A stretch of 64,000 bases of DNA from Pseudomonadota bacterium (GTDB lineage Bacteria > Pseudomonadota > Alphaproteobacteria > Rhizobiales > Rhizobiaceae). Numbering within the stretch: position 1 is the stretch's first letter; each line of letters opens with the position of its first letter. Positions 16,270 to 24,722 of this stretch are shown here, piece by piece. Both the position numbers and the translations under genes were made by a program. Location: the NCBI GenBank assembly GCA_023390055.1, contig JAEWDP010000082.1:1-64000 (forward strand), in the 5' to 3' direction. The notes beneath the pieces are model-generated. The model did no database searches. It saw only the letters and a list, made by a program, of their open reading frames with translations, and had not been told where the DNA came from.

Positions 16270-17235
16270 TTAGGGGGAAACTTCCCCCCAACTTGGGCAT
16301 GGTCGCTCGTCGAGGGGGATTTTCCAGGCAGCAAGGTTGCTCTGATCAATCAGGACTGACGGAATGGTGATTTCCTCAGTTACGCTGTCGCCCGAAAGAT
16401 GTCTCAAACCCGCACGTGCTGCCGTACAGGCAATCTTGAACGCACTGAATTCAACCGTTGCCAGCATTTTGCCCTCCTCAATTAGCTGGATTGCCTTGTC
16501 CAATCCATTGGCGCCCACGAGAACAGAGCTTCGACCAGCCTGCTGGAGCGCCTCCAGTGCGCCGTAGACCATCACGTCATTGGCAGCCCAGATTCCGTCA
16601 ATCTGCGGATATACTGAAAGAGCATCAGCCGTAACCTCGAAGGCGTCCTTCTGCTGATACATACCCGTTACCGTTGCAATTAGTTCAATACCGGGATGCT
16701 CGCTGACCGCCTTTTGCATGCCGATTACGCGATTGCGGCTCGTTGGAGCTGCAGGATTGCCTTCGATTGCAAGTATCTTTCCCTTGCCTCCAAGTCCTTC
16801 GATCAAAGCTTTGGTACCGTTGTAACCAACAGCAACATCATCTGATCCGACATGGCTAACAAACGTGCCCTGCATCCTGTTGACGAAGCTTATCACCGGA
16901 ATGTTGGCGTCAGTAAACTTTTTAACATCTGGCACCATTGCCTTGTCATCAACCGGAACGAACAATACCAGGTCCGGCTTTTCCGCCAGGGCTTCCTCGA
17001 CGAGAGCTTTCTGCTGTTCGACATTATCCGGTTTCTCCGGCACGAAATGTCGAGTGATCGCCCCAGTCTCCTCCGCGACTAAATCTACGCCGCGGCGGGC
17101 CGCGGCGTAAGCTGGATTGGTGAAGTTCTTGGTGAATACAGCGATAAGCGGCTGCTCTGCCATGACTATGGAGGAACTTGAAGTAAATATAATTGCAGCC
17201 ACGAGGGCGCCATTCAATATTGTTTTCACTGCCAT
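16270..17235 (-). CDS. Orphan sugar-type ABC substrate-binding protein
   Basis: The 321-residue protein has a Sec signal peptide (ILNGALVAAIIFTSSSSIVMAE) and a class-B sugar-binding fold (AVFTKNFTNPAYAAARRGVD, DLVLFVPVDDKAMVPDV, GIWAANDVMVYGALEAL). No permease or ATPase gene lies next to it, so it must use a transporter encoded elsewhere or act in sensing. It sits inside the carnitine locus, downstream of the GlxA regulator in the same orientation. Whether its ligand is a quaternary amine or a sugar is open; the fold is that of ribose/autoinducer binders, not of ProX. Confidence 0.78.
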   Translation of the reverse strand: MAVKTILNGALVAAIIFTSSSSIVMAEQPLIAVFTKNFTNPAYAAARRGVDLVAEETGAITRHFVPEKPDNVEQQKALVEEALAEKPDLVLFVPVDDKAMVPDVKKFTDANIPVISFVNRMQGTFVSHVGSDDVAVGYNGTKALIEGLGGKGKILAIEGNPAAPTSRNRVIGMQKAVSEHPGIELIATVTGMYQQKDAFEVTADALSVYPQIDGIWAANDVMVYGALEALQQAGRSSVLVGANGLDKAIQLIEEGKMLATVEFSAFKIACTAARAGLRHLSGDSVTEEITIPSVLIDQSNLAAWKIPLDERPCPSWGEVSP

Positions 17236-17406
17236 CTCCTGAAGTTAGCCAGTCCATGCATTTTATGAAATAAAGAAGAGATATGGACTGTGAGACTATC
17301 TCTCGCTGTTCAGGTAATAGCGATTGATGAAGGCGGTATACTTTTTAATTATGCATCCAATCGGACCCCAAACGGTGTCAGCATATCGTTTGGCATAAGA
17401 CTGATA

Positions 17407-18402
17407 CTAAGATGACTCACGAAGTGAATTTTGGCGCATCTTTACAGGGGATGTTGCAAACGCTCTGGAGAAAGCCCGACTGAAAGTTGCGGCACTGGTG
17501 AAACCGGTACGAATGGCGATAACAGTCATCGGCTCGGTGGTGTTGAGCACCAGTCGGCGTGCGACATTGAGACGGAGCCTGAGATTATATGCACCAGGTG
17601 TTTCGCCAACAGTCCGTCCGAATGCCTTTTCCAATGCTCTGGTGCTCATCCCGAGGCGGCGTGCAATCGCAAAAGTCGTGAGCGGTCGATCTATGCTGGA
17701 TTCCATAATGCGGATTGCCTGCGCCAATTTTGGATCATGGTCCTGAAGTCTGCCCAAGGACACCAGTGGTTGAGCATCTGTCGAAGTGCTCGTTTGATCA
17801 TAAATGAAGACACTTGCCACATCGAGCGCTACAGCCATGCCGAGGCGTGTTCGGATGAGATGCAGCATGAGATCGAAAATTGGTGAAGCGCCGCCTGCCG
17901 TCAGGATTGGTCCGTCGATAACATAACGGTCGGGTCGTACGTTACATTCGGGAAAATTAGCGGCAAAATCTTCCAGGTCTTCCCAGTGAGTTGTGGCAGC
18001 CCGATCCTTGAGAAGCCCAACGCGTCCCAGGACCCAACTGCCGGCTTCCACGCCACCAACTGCGCGGACATTCCTTGCCGCCTGCCGTAGGTCCGATTTC
18101 AACTTCTTCCGAATGGCATTGCGCGTACCAAATCCACCGATGACAATCAGAACGTCTGCCTTCTCGTCCGGATCAAACAGGCTGTCGACCGCAATGGGTA
18201 GACCCGCCGATGTGACTGGGGGTTCGTTGTCCGGCGACACGATCTTCCAGCGGAAGACATTCTCACCACAGATTCGATTTGCGGCTCGCAAAGGATCAAT
18301 AGCCGATGCAACACACATGATCGAGGCGCCAGAGAATACGAGGAACGTAAAACTCAATGGCAGGCGTTCCGGCAGGAAGATCGTTTTCTGTTCGGGTATC
18401 AT
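17407..18402 (-). CDS. GlxA-type AraC-family regulator, probable carnitine catabolism activator (CdhR-like)
   Basis: The 331-residue protein has an N-terminal DJ-1/PfpI-like domain (FTFLVFSGASIMCVASAIDPLRAAN, ADVLIVIGGFGTRN) and a C-terminal AraC helix-turn-helix pair (TTFAIARRLGMSTRALEKAF, MTVIAIRTGFTSAATFSRAF). This architecture is that of CdhR and GbdR, which sense carnitine or betaine. Divergence from the carnitine operon with only about 90 bases between starts supports that role. ATG 18402 is preferred since the domain begins there; its ribosome site is weak. Confidence 0.82.
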   Translation of the reverse strand: MIPEQKTIFLPERLPLSFTFLVFSGASIMCVASAIDPLRAANRICGENVFRWKIVSPDNEPPVTSAGLPIAVDSLFDPDEKADVLIVIGGFGTRNAIRKKLKSDLRQAARNVRAVGGVEAGSWVLGRVGLLKDRAATTHWEDLEDFAANFPECNVRPDRYVIDGPILTAGGASPIFDLMLHLIRTRLGMAVALDVASVFIYDQTSTSTDAQPLVSLGRLQDHDPKLAQAIRIMESSIDRPLTTFAIARRLGMSTRALEKAFGRTVGETPGAYNLRLRLNVARRLVLNTTEPMTVIAIRTGFTSAATFSRAFSRAFATSPVKMRQNSLRESS

Positions 18403-18444
18403 CAATTTTAGTTCGTAAAATGAGAAGCAGACGGATGCAAGAGC

Positions 18445-18454
18445 GATCATGATC
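18445..18454. promoter_or_regulatory. Perfect 10-base palindrome between the regulator and the carnitine operon
   Basis: GATCATGATC lies in the 88-base space between the divergent GlxA-type regulator and the BKACE gene, about 36 bases upstream of the latter. Position suits an operator, but AraC-family proteins usually bind direct repeats, so this may be chance. Confidence 0.25.
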
Positions 18455-18490
18455 TGATGAAACAGGGGCCAGAATTCAAAGGAGGGTATG

Positions 18491-19417
18491 ATGCCGCTTA
18501 GTCCCAGCCGGGAGGTATTTATCACTTGCGCCGTGACAGGTTCGGGCGGAACCGAGGATCGTAGTCCGCATGTTCCGCGCTCTCCAAAAGAGATTGCTGA
18601 ATCTGCAATAGCGGCGGCAAAAGCGGGGGCGGCGATCGTTCATTGCCACGTTAGGGATCCCGAGACGGGCAAGCCACGCCGTGACCTGCATCTCTATCGT
18701 GAAGTTACCGAGCGCATCCGCGATGCTGAAGTGGATGTCGTACTCAATTTGACGGCTGGAATGGGTGGTGATCTGACGTTTGGTTCGACAGAGGCACCGT
18801 TGCCACTCAATGTGAATGGCACTGACATGGCGGGCGCTGCCGAGCGCGTCGAGCATGTTCGCCAATGCCAACCCGAAATATGCACGCTTGATTGCGGGAC
18901 CATGAATTTCGCTGAGGCCGATTATGTGATGACCAATACGCCGGGAATGCTGAGGGCGATGGGTCGCCTGGTCACACAAATGGGTGTGAAGCCCGAAATC
19001 GAAGCTTTTGATACCGGTCATCTCTGGCTTGCCAAACAGCTTGTGGAAGAAGGCGTACTGCTCCCTGATGCGCTCGTGCAGCTTTGCATGGGCGTTCCGT
19101 GGGGTGCTCCAGATGACCTCAACACCTTCATGGCAATGGTGAACAACGTACCGAAGGACTGGACGTTTTCCACCTTCTCGTTGGGACGCAATCAGATGGC
19201 TTATGTGGCCGCGGCCGTGCTTGCCGGGGGGAATGTGCGCGTCGGCCTGGAGGACAACCTCTGGCTCAAAAAGGGTGTCCTTGCCACGAATGAGCAGCTT
19301 GTCGAGCGTGCCGTGAGTATCGTCGAAAATATGGGAGCACGGGTGATTGGACCGCAGGAAGTTCGAGCACGGCTCAACCTTGCGAAGCGCGCACCACTGA
19401 CAGAAGGGGCGTCATGA
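18491..19417 (+). CDS. Beta-keto acid cleavage enzyme (BKACE), probable dehydrocarnitine cleavage enzyme
   Basis: The 308-residue TIM-barrel protein of the BKACE/DUF849 family shows the zinc-binding HCHVRDP motif (His51, His53), the N-terminal ITCAVTGSGG, and VGLEDNLWL near the C-terminus. The carnitine member condenses 3-dehydrocarnitine with acetyl-CoA, giving betainyl-CoA and acetoacetate. Adjacent carnitine dehydrogenase with a 4-base overlap supports that assignment. AGGAGG sits five bases before ATG 18491 but only two before ATG 18488, so I choose the second of the tandem ATG codons. Confidence 0.85.
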   Translation: MPLSPSREVFITCAVTGSGGTEDRSPHVPRSPKEIAESAIAAAKAGAAIVHCHVRDPETGKPRRDLHLYREVTERIRDAEVDVVLNLTAGMGGDLTFGSTEAPLPLNVNGTDMAGAAERVEHVRQCQPEICTLDCGTMNFAEADYVMTNTPGMLRAMGRLVTQMGVKPEIEAFDTGHLWLAKQLVEEGVLLPDALVQLCMGVPWGAPDDLNTFMAMVNNVPKDWTFSTFSLGRNQMAYVAAAVLAGGNVRVGLEDNLWLKKGVLATNEQLVERAVSIVENMGARVIGPQEVRARLNLAKRAPLTEGAS

Positions 19418-20433
19418 TGCAAGCAAGGATTGGAAAGGCTGCGGTTATCGGCGGGGGCGTGATCGGAGCAGGCTGGGTTTCGCGCCTTGTTCTCAACGGA
19501 ATTGATGTTTCTCTCTATGATCCCGATCCTGAGGCCGCTCGAAAGATGTCGGAAGTGCTGGCTGGTGCGCGTCGTGCCTATCACCGGATGGCAACCGGTG
19601 GTCTCCCGACGGAAGGGAGAATTGACTATGCCAAATCCATTTCGGAGGCGGTCGCAGATGCTGAACTCGTACAGGAAAGTGTACCCGAGCAGATCGAACT
19701 CAAGCACAAGGTTCTTGCCGAGATCGACACGCACGCAAGCAAGACGGCACTGATCGGATCGTCCACTTCCGGTCTCAAGCCAAGTGATATGCAAACAGTG
19801 ATGAAGCATCCCGAGCGGCTGATCGTTGCCCACCCGTTCAATCCTGTCTATCTCTTGCCGCTTGTCGAGATCGTTGGCGGTGAGATGACGTCAAAGGAAA
19901 CGGTCGAAGCTGCTCGCGAACTTTACGCTTCTATCGGTATGAAACCGGTTGTCATCCGCAAGGAAATCGAAGCTTTTGTTGGTGACCGGTTGCTTGAGGC
20001 ACTCTGGCGCGAAGCACTTTGGTTGATTAAGGACGATATCACCACGGTTGAAGAACTCGACGACATCATGCGCTACTCGTTCGGGCTGCGCTGGGCACAG
20101 ATGGGGTTGTTCCAGGTGTATCGTATCGCTGGTGGCGAAGCCGGAATGCGTCATTTTATGGGGCAGTTTGGTCCATGCCTGAAATGGCCATGGACAAAGC
20201 TCATGGATGTGCCGGAGCTCACCGATCAGCTTGTAGACAAGATTTCCGAGCAATCTGATGAGCAGGCAAATGGTCTCTCGATCCGGGAGCTGGAACGTAT
20301 CCGAGACGATAACCTTGTAGCGATCATGGAAGCATTGTCGAAGGAAAATGGAGGTGAAGGCTGGGGTGCAGGCTCTCTGCACAACGACTACATGAAACAA
20401 CTCGCCACTTTGGCTCAAAGAGGTAAGGCATGA
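19414..20433 (+). CDS. lcdH: L-carnitine 3-dehydrogenase
   Basis: The 339-residue protein belongs to the 3-hydroxyacyl-CoA dehydrogenase superfamily: GGGVIGAGW dinucleotide loop, QESVPEQIELKHKV, SSTSGLKPSDM, and AHPFNPVYLLPLVEIVGG with the catalytic His. FGPCLKWPWTKLM in the C-terminal helical domain is characteristic of carnitine dehydrogenase. It oxidises L-carnitine to 3-dehydrocarnitine with NAD+. Unlike the fused form in some species, it stops without a thioesterase domain; a separate thioesterase gene lies at 15654. It overlaps both neighbours by 4 bases. Confidence 0.9.
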   Translation: MMQARIGKAAVIGGGVIGAGWVSRLVLNGIDVSLYDPDPEAARKMSEVLAGARRAYHRMATGGLPTEGRIDYAKSISEAVADAELVQESVPEQIELKHKVLAEIDTHASKTALIGSSTSGLKPSDMQTVMKHPERLIVAHPFNPVYLLPLVEIVGGEMTSKETVEAARELYASIGMKPVVIRKEIEAFVGDRLLEALWREALWLIKDDITTVEELDDIMRYSFGLRWAQMGLFQVYRIAGGEAGMRHFMGQFGPCLKWPWTKLMDVPELTDQLVDKISEQSDEQANGLSIRELERIRDDNLVAIMEALSKENGGEGWGAGSLHNDYMKQLATLAQRGKA

Positions 20434-21593
20434 ATTTTGACGTTTCGGATGAGCAGCGAATGATCATCGAGACGACGCGTGCATTTGTCGAAGCAGAGCT
20501 CTATCCATTCGAGGAAGAAGTGGAGCGGACGGGTCATTTGCGCCGAGAGATCATTGATGACATCAGGGCCAAAGCGATTGTCGCGGGGCTCTATGCTGCG
20601 AATATGCCCGAAGAGGTTGGCGGTGCTGGCCTCGATACACAGACATGGCTGCTCTATGAAAAGGAGCTTGGTCGAGCAAACTATGCGTTACACTGGTCCT
20701 GTGTTGCCAGACCCTCCAATATCTTGCTGGCCGCCACGCCACAGCAGCGGGAGAAGTATCTCTATCCGTGTATTTCCGGAGAAAAATCGGATTGCCTTGC
20801 CATGACCGAGCCTGGTGCCGGCTCTGATCTCCGTGGAATGAGGGCTACGGCACGTCAGGATGGATCTGACTGGGTGCTGAACGGCACGAAGCACTTTATC
20901 AGTCATGCGGATATTGCCGACTTTGCCATTGTTTTCATGGCCTCAGGTGAAGAGGAAACACCAAGGGGCACACGCAAGAAGATCACGGCGTTCTTCGTGG
21001 ATAAGGGTATGAAGGGCTTCACGGTGCGTGATGGTTATCAAAACGTCTCGCACCGCGGCTACACGAACGCTGTACTGGAGTTCGACGAATGTCGACTGCC
21101 GGCGGATCAAGTCCTTGGTGAAATTCACAAAGGCTTTGAGGTGGCAAACAAGTGGTTGGGCGCAACCCGATTACAAGTAGCTGCGACATGTGTTGGTCGT
21201 GCCGAAAGGGCGCTGGAACATGCAATCGATTATGCGGCCAGTCGCGAGCAATTCGGCCAGAAGATCGGCAAATTCCAGGGCGTATCATTTAAACTTGCAG
21301 ATATGGCGACAGAACTGAGAGCTGCCGAATTGTTGGTAATGGAAGCTGGCTGGAAATACGATCAGGGAACAGTCACGGATGCCGATATGGCAATGGCCAA
21401 GCTCAAGGCGACCGAAATGCTTGCTTTCGTTGCTGATGAGGCAATCCAGATTCATGGTGGGATGGGGTTGATGACGGATCTGCCCTTGGAGCGAATCTGG
21501 CGGGATGCGCGCGTCGAACGCATCTGGGAAGGCACCAGCGAGATTCAACGCCATATCATCTCACGCGCGTTGTTGCGCCGCGTGGGAGGATAG
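20430..21593 (+). CDS. Acyl-CoA dehydrogenase, probable gamma-butyrobetainyl-CoA dehydrogenase (CaiA-like)
   Basis: The 387-residue flavoprotein shows the acyl-CoA dehydrogenase signatures CLAMTEPGAGSDLRGM and REQFGQKIGKFQGV, QIHGGMGLMTD, and RIWEGTSEIQRHI with the catalytic Glu in EGTSE. In this operon it most likely interconverts gamma-butyrobetainyl-CoA and crotonobetainyl-CoA. An electron-transferring flavoprotein encoded elsewhere would accept the electrons. It overlaps the dehydrogenase gene by 4 bases. Confidence 0.86.
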   Translation: MNFDVSDEQRMIIETTRAFVEAELYPFEEEVERTGHLRREIIDDIRAKAIVAGLYAANMPEEVGGAGLDTQTWLLYEKELGRANYALHWSCVARPSNILLAATPQQREKYLYPCISGEKSDCLAMTEPGAGSDLRGMRATARQDGSDWVLNGTKHFISHADIADFAIVFMASGEEETPRGTRKKITAFFVDKGMKGFTVRDGYQNVSHRGYTNAVLEFDECRLPADQVLGEIHKGFEVANKWLGATRLQVAATCVGRAERALEHAIDYAASREQFGQKIGKFQGVSFKLADMATELRAAELLVMEAGWKYDQGTVTDADMAMAKLKATEMLAFVADEAIQIHGGMGLMTDLPLERIWRDARVERIWEGTSEIQRHIISRALLRRVGG

Positions 21594-21681
21594 GTTGCAA
21601 GCAAAGCTCTACGTCTTTGTTGTTCAAGGTGACACGATCGGACATCTCAGAGAATGGACAGCGATCGTCGTTGGGAGATAA

Positions 21682-23928
21682 ATGATGATGAACGCACCTG
21701 TGGTGGTAAAGTCCTCTGCTCCGATAAATCTTGATCGGTTGTTGCACCCACGTTCGATTGCTGTCGTTGGCGGCGGGAACTTTGCAAAAAATGTCGTGCA
21801 GCAGTCGCTCAAGATGGGTTTTCCCGGGAAGATCTGGCCAGTCCACCCAAAAAGGAGCGAAATCGAGGGCATTCGTGCCCACCATAGTGTGGATGATTTG
21901 CCAGAAGCACCAGATGCCGTCTTTATTGGTGTCAATCGCCACCTGACGATCGACATCGTGCGCCGGCTGGCTGCCCGCGGCGCGGGTGGGGCAATATGCT
22001 TTGCGGCGGGCTTTCTCGAAGCTGATGAGGAAGGCGCCGGACTCCAGTCGGAACTTGTTCGGGCGGCTGGAAACATGCCGGTGATTGGCCCGAACTGCTA
22101 CGGGCTGATCAATTATGCCGATGGCGTATTGCTGTGGCCAGATCAGCAGGGAGGCCAGCGACTGGCGGATGGAACGCGTGGTGTTGCTATTGTCACGCAG
22201 TCTTCCAACATTGCAATCAATATCACGATGCAGAAGCGCGGTCTGCCGGTTTCCTACATCATGACGGCCGGTAACCAGGCACAAACCGGGATTTCGCAGA
22301 TTGCATCGAACCTGATTGAAGATGACCGTGTCTCTGTGCTTGGCTTACATATTGAAGGGTTTGATTGTATTGCAGGTTTTGAACGGTTGGCGCAACGGGC
22401 GCGGACGCTTGGAAAGCCAATTGTTGTAATGAAGGTGGGGCGAACGGAACAGGCACAGATGTCGACCATTTCGCATACCGCTTCACTTGCGGGCTCCGAT
22501 GCGGCTTCAAATGCCTTTCTCGAGCGGCTGGGTATTGCCCGCATCGATACCATTCCATCGTTTCTTGAAGCGCTGAAACTGCTGCACGTCGCAGGGCCAC
22601 TCACGGGCGGCAGGCTATCCTCCTTGAGTTGCTCAGGTGGGGAGGCTTCGGTTATCGCTGATGCTGTTCAAGGGAGACGGGTCTATTTTCCTCGCCTGAC
22701 AGACGAACAGGTCATTTCTGTCAGGAAGACCCTCAATCCACTTGTAACAGTTGCTAATCCGCTCGATTACCACACCTTCATCTGGAACGACGACGCGGCG
22801 ATGGCGGCAACCTTCACGGCTATGGTTTCTGCCAGATTCGACTTCAATATCCTGGTACTGGACTTTCCGCGTAGTGACCGATGCTGCGATAGCGACTGGT
22901 GGTCGGCAGTCGATGCTTTTGAAAGAGCGTTGAAAACCAATTCAGCACAAGGGGCGCTTGTCTCTTCAATGCCGGAAAACATTTCGGAAGATTACGCCGC
23001 AAGGCTTGTCGCGCGCGGCATATGCCCACTTCTCGGGATCTCGGAAGCATTGGACGCAATGGCGGCTGCAGAGGTTATTGGATCGGCATGGAAACAGCCC
23101 CTTCCTCCACCTCTGCTACCGGCCCCCTCAAACACGAATACTCCGACAGAAGGACAGGCGCGGGCCACCGCACCGCCTGACAGGCCTCCCGGAACCAATG
23201 TATCCTCTCATGGGAGAAGGAAAGCTCTCACCGAGGCTTCTGCAAAAGTACTGATTGCTGCAAGAGGGCTGTCAGTCCCGCCGGGGCTAGAGGCAGTGGG
23301 GGTTGATGAAGCAGTTTGGGCGGCTGGGACCATTGGCTTTCCTGTTGTGCTGAAGGTTTCGGGCATCGCGCACAAGTCGGAACAGAATGCAGTTCGCTTA
23401 AATCTTCTTGATCAGCAGGCGGTGAGGATCGCGGCAGAAGAATTGCTGATGCTTGGCAATCAGTTTTACGTTGAGCGAATGGTTGTAAACGGAGTTTGCG
23501 AACTCATTGTCGGTATAACGCATGATCCTCTGTTCGGTCCGGTAATGACCATCGGTTCCGGTGGTGTGTTTGTCGAGCTTCTCCAAGACAGTGTAACGCT
23601 GCTGCTGCCGGTAACGCATGAACAAATCGATACGGCCTTGAGATCACTCAAGATGTTTCCGTTGCTCGATGGATATCGCGGCCGTCCAAAGGCGGATGTT
23701 GAGGCTGCTGTCAGTGCCATCGCACGTATCGCGGATTGGATTGCCCTTACTCGCAATGAGATCGATGAACTGGATATCAACCCGCTGATTATCTGCGCCG
23801 AAGGAGAGGGCGCGTGGGTTGCAGACGCATTGATTGTGCCGGGGGTGTCTTCCACATCATACCCGATCGGAGCCAATCGTCTGAGAGTGAGCAGAACAGA
23901 GGGAGATTTTCCGTGTCTGAAGTCATAA
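21682..23928 (+). CDS. Acyl-CoA synthetase of the NDP-forming family (fused alpha and beta parts)
   Basis: The 748-residue protein has an N-terminal CoA-binding Rossmann domain (HPRSIAVVGGGNFAKNVVQQ), a ligase domain (TQSSNIAINI, and SHTASLAGSDAA with the conserved His265 expected to carry the phosphoryl group), a linker rich in Pro/Thr near residues 475-510, and a C-terminal ATP-grasp domain (FPVVLKVSGIAHKSEQNAV, MTIGSGGVFVELLQD, ELDINPLII). It would activate gamma-butyrobetaine, crotonobetaine or carnitine with CoA and ATP. It replaces the AMP-forming ligase CaiC of enterobacteria. An 88-base gap precedes it; GGGAG lies before the ATG. Confidence 0.82.
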   Translation: MMMNAPVVVKSSAPINLDRLLHPRSIAVVGGGNFAKNVVQQSLKMGFPGKIWPVHPKRSEIEGIRAHHSVDDLPEAPDAVFIGVNRHLTIDIVRRLAARGAGGAICFAAGFLEADEEGAGLQSELVRAAGNMPVIGPNCYGLINYADGVLLWPDQQGGQRLADGTRGVAIVTQSSNIAINITMQKRGLPVSYIMTAGNQAQTGISQIASNLIEDDRVSVLGLHIEGFDCIAGFERLAQRARTLGKPIVVMKVGRTEQAQMSTISHTASLAGSDAASNAFLERLGIARIDTIPSFLEALKLLHVAGPLTGGRLSSLSCSGGEASVIADAVQGRRVYFPRLTDEQVISVRKTLNPLVTVANPLDYHTFIWNDDAAMAATFTAMVSARFDFNILVLDFPRSDRCCDSDWWSAVDAFERALKTNSAQGALVSSMPENISEDYAARLVARGICPLLGISEALDAMAAAEVIGSAWKQPLPPPLLPAPSNTNTPTEGQARATAPPDRPPGTNVSSHGRRKALTEASAKVLIAARGLSVPPGLEAVGVDEAVWAAGTIGFPVVLKVSGIAHKSEQNAVRLNLLDQQAVRIAAEELLMLGNQFYVERMVVNGVCELIVGITHDPLFGPVMTIGSGGVFVELLQDSVTLLLPVTHEQIDTALRSLKMFPLLDGYRGRPKADVEAAVSAIARIADWIALTRNEIDELDINPLIICAEGEGAWVADALIVPGVSSTSYPIGANRLRVSRTEGDFPCLKS

Positions 23929-24695
23929 GAACGCGTTGCGAAGGCGCAATACTTGAAATTATGCTTGACCGGCCAAAGGCTAACGCGATCGATCTTGGTA
24001 CATCGCGCTTGATGGGAGAAACCTTCAAGGCATTCCGTGATGACCCGGCCTTGCGCGTTGCTATCGTCAAAACCGCTGGCGAAAAATTCTTCTGTGCTGG
24101 TTGGGATCTAAAATCGGCTGCTGCGGGTGATGCCGTTGATGGTGATTATGGTGTTGGTGGTTTTGGCGGGCTTCAGGAGCTTATTGACATGAATAAGCCA
24201 GTTATTGCCTGTGTCGACGGGATGGCAGTTGGCGGCGGTTTTGAATTGGCACTGTCCTGTGATCTGATTTATGCATCTGAAGGTTCAACTTTCGCCCTGC
24301 CGGAGATTACGGCCGGCACGTTGGCGGATGCCGCAACCATCAAGTTGCCAAAGCGCATTCCCTACCATGTTGCGATGGATCTTCTGCTGACCGGTCGTTG
24401 GATGGACGCGCAAGAAGCAATGCGATGGGGGCTCGTGAATGAAGTTTTGCCTGCAGACCGGTTAGATGAGCGGGTGTGGGAAATTGCGAACCTTCTGGCG
24501 GGTGGACCCCCGCTGGTTTTTGCTGCAATCAAGGAAGTCGTCCGTGAAGCAGAAGCAAGGGGGTTCCAGGACACGATGAACTGGATAACGAAACGAAAGT
24601 TCCGTTCTGTTGATGCGCTCTATGCCTCAGAAGATCAACAGGAAGGCTTCAGGGCTTTTTCGGAGAAACGCGATCCCGTGTGGAAGGGGCGTTGA
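23913..24695 (+). CDS. Enoyl-CoA hydratase/isomerase, probable carnityl-CoA dehydratase (CaiD-like)
   Basis: The 260-residue crotonase-fold protein shows LDRPKANAIDL, GEKFFCAGWDLK, the oxyanion-hole segment CVDGMAVGGGFELALSCDL, and ALPEITAGTLADAAT. In this operon it would hydrate crotonobetainyl-CoA to L-carnityl-CoA. The start is a GTG at 23913 with GGGAG upstream, overlapping the ligase gene by 16 bases; a longer ATG frame runs deep into that gene and is unlikely. It is the last gene of the operon and converges on the peptide transporter ATPase. Confidence 0.84.
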   Translation: MSEVIRTRCEGAILEIMLDRPKANAIDLGTSRLMGETFKAFRDDPALRVAIVKTAGEKFFCAGWDLKSAAAGDAVDGDYGVGGFGGLQELIDMNKPVIACVDGMAVGGGFELALSCDLIYASEGSTFALPEITAGTLADAATIKLPKRIPYHVAMDLLLTGRWMDAQEAMRWGLVNEVLPADRLDERVWEIANLLAGGPPLVFAAIKEVVREAEARGFQDTMNWITKRKFRSVDALYASEDQQEGFRAFSEKRDPVWKGR

Positions 24696-24722
24696 AGACC
24701 ACCCGATGGAGCGGCGGATGTC

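Noticed and set aside
16273..16289. GGGGG...CCCCC inverted repeat at the end of the orphan binding-protein gene as a terminator
   Set aside because: It overlaps the last codons, has a very tight loop and no T-tract in either direction.
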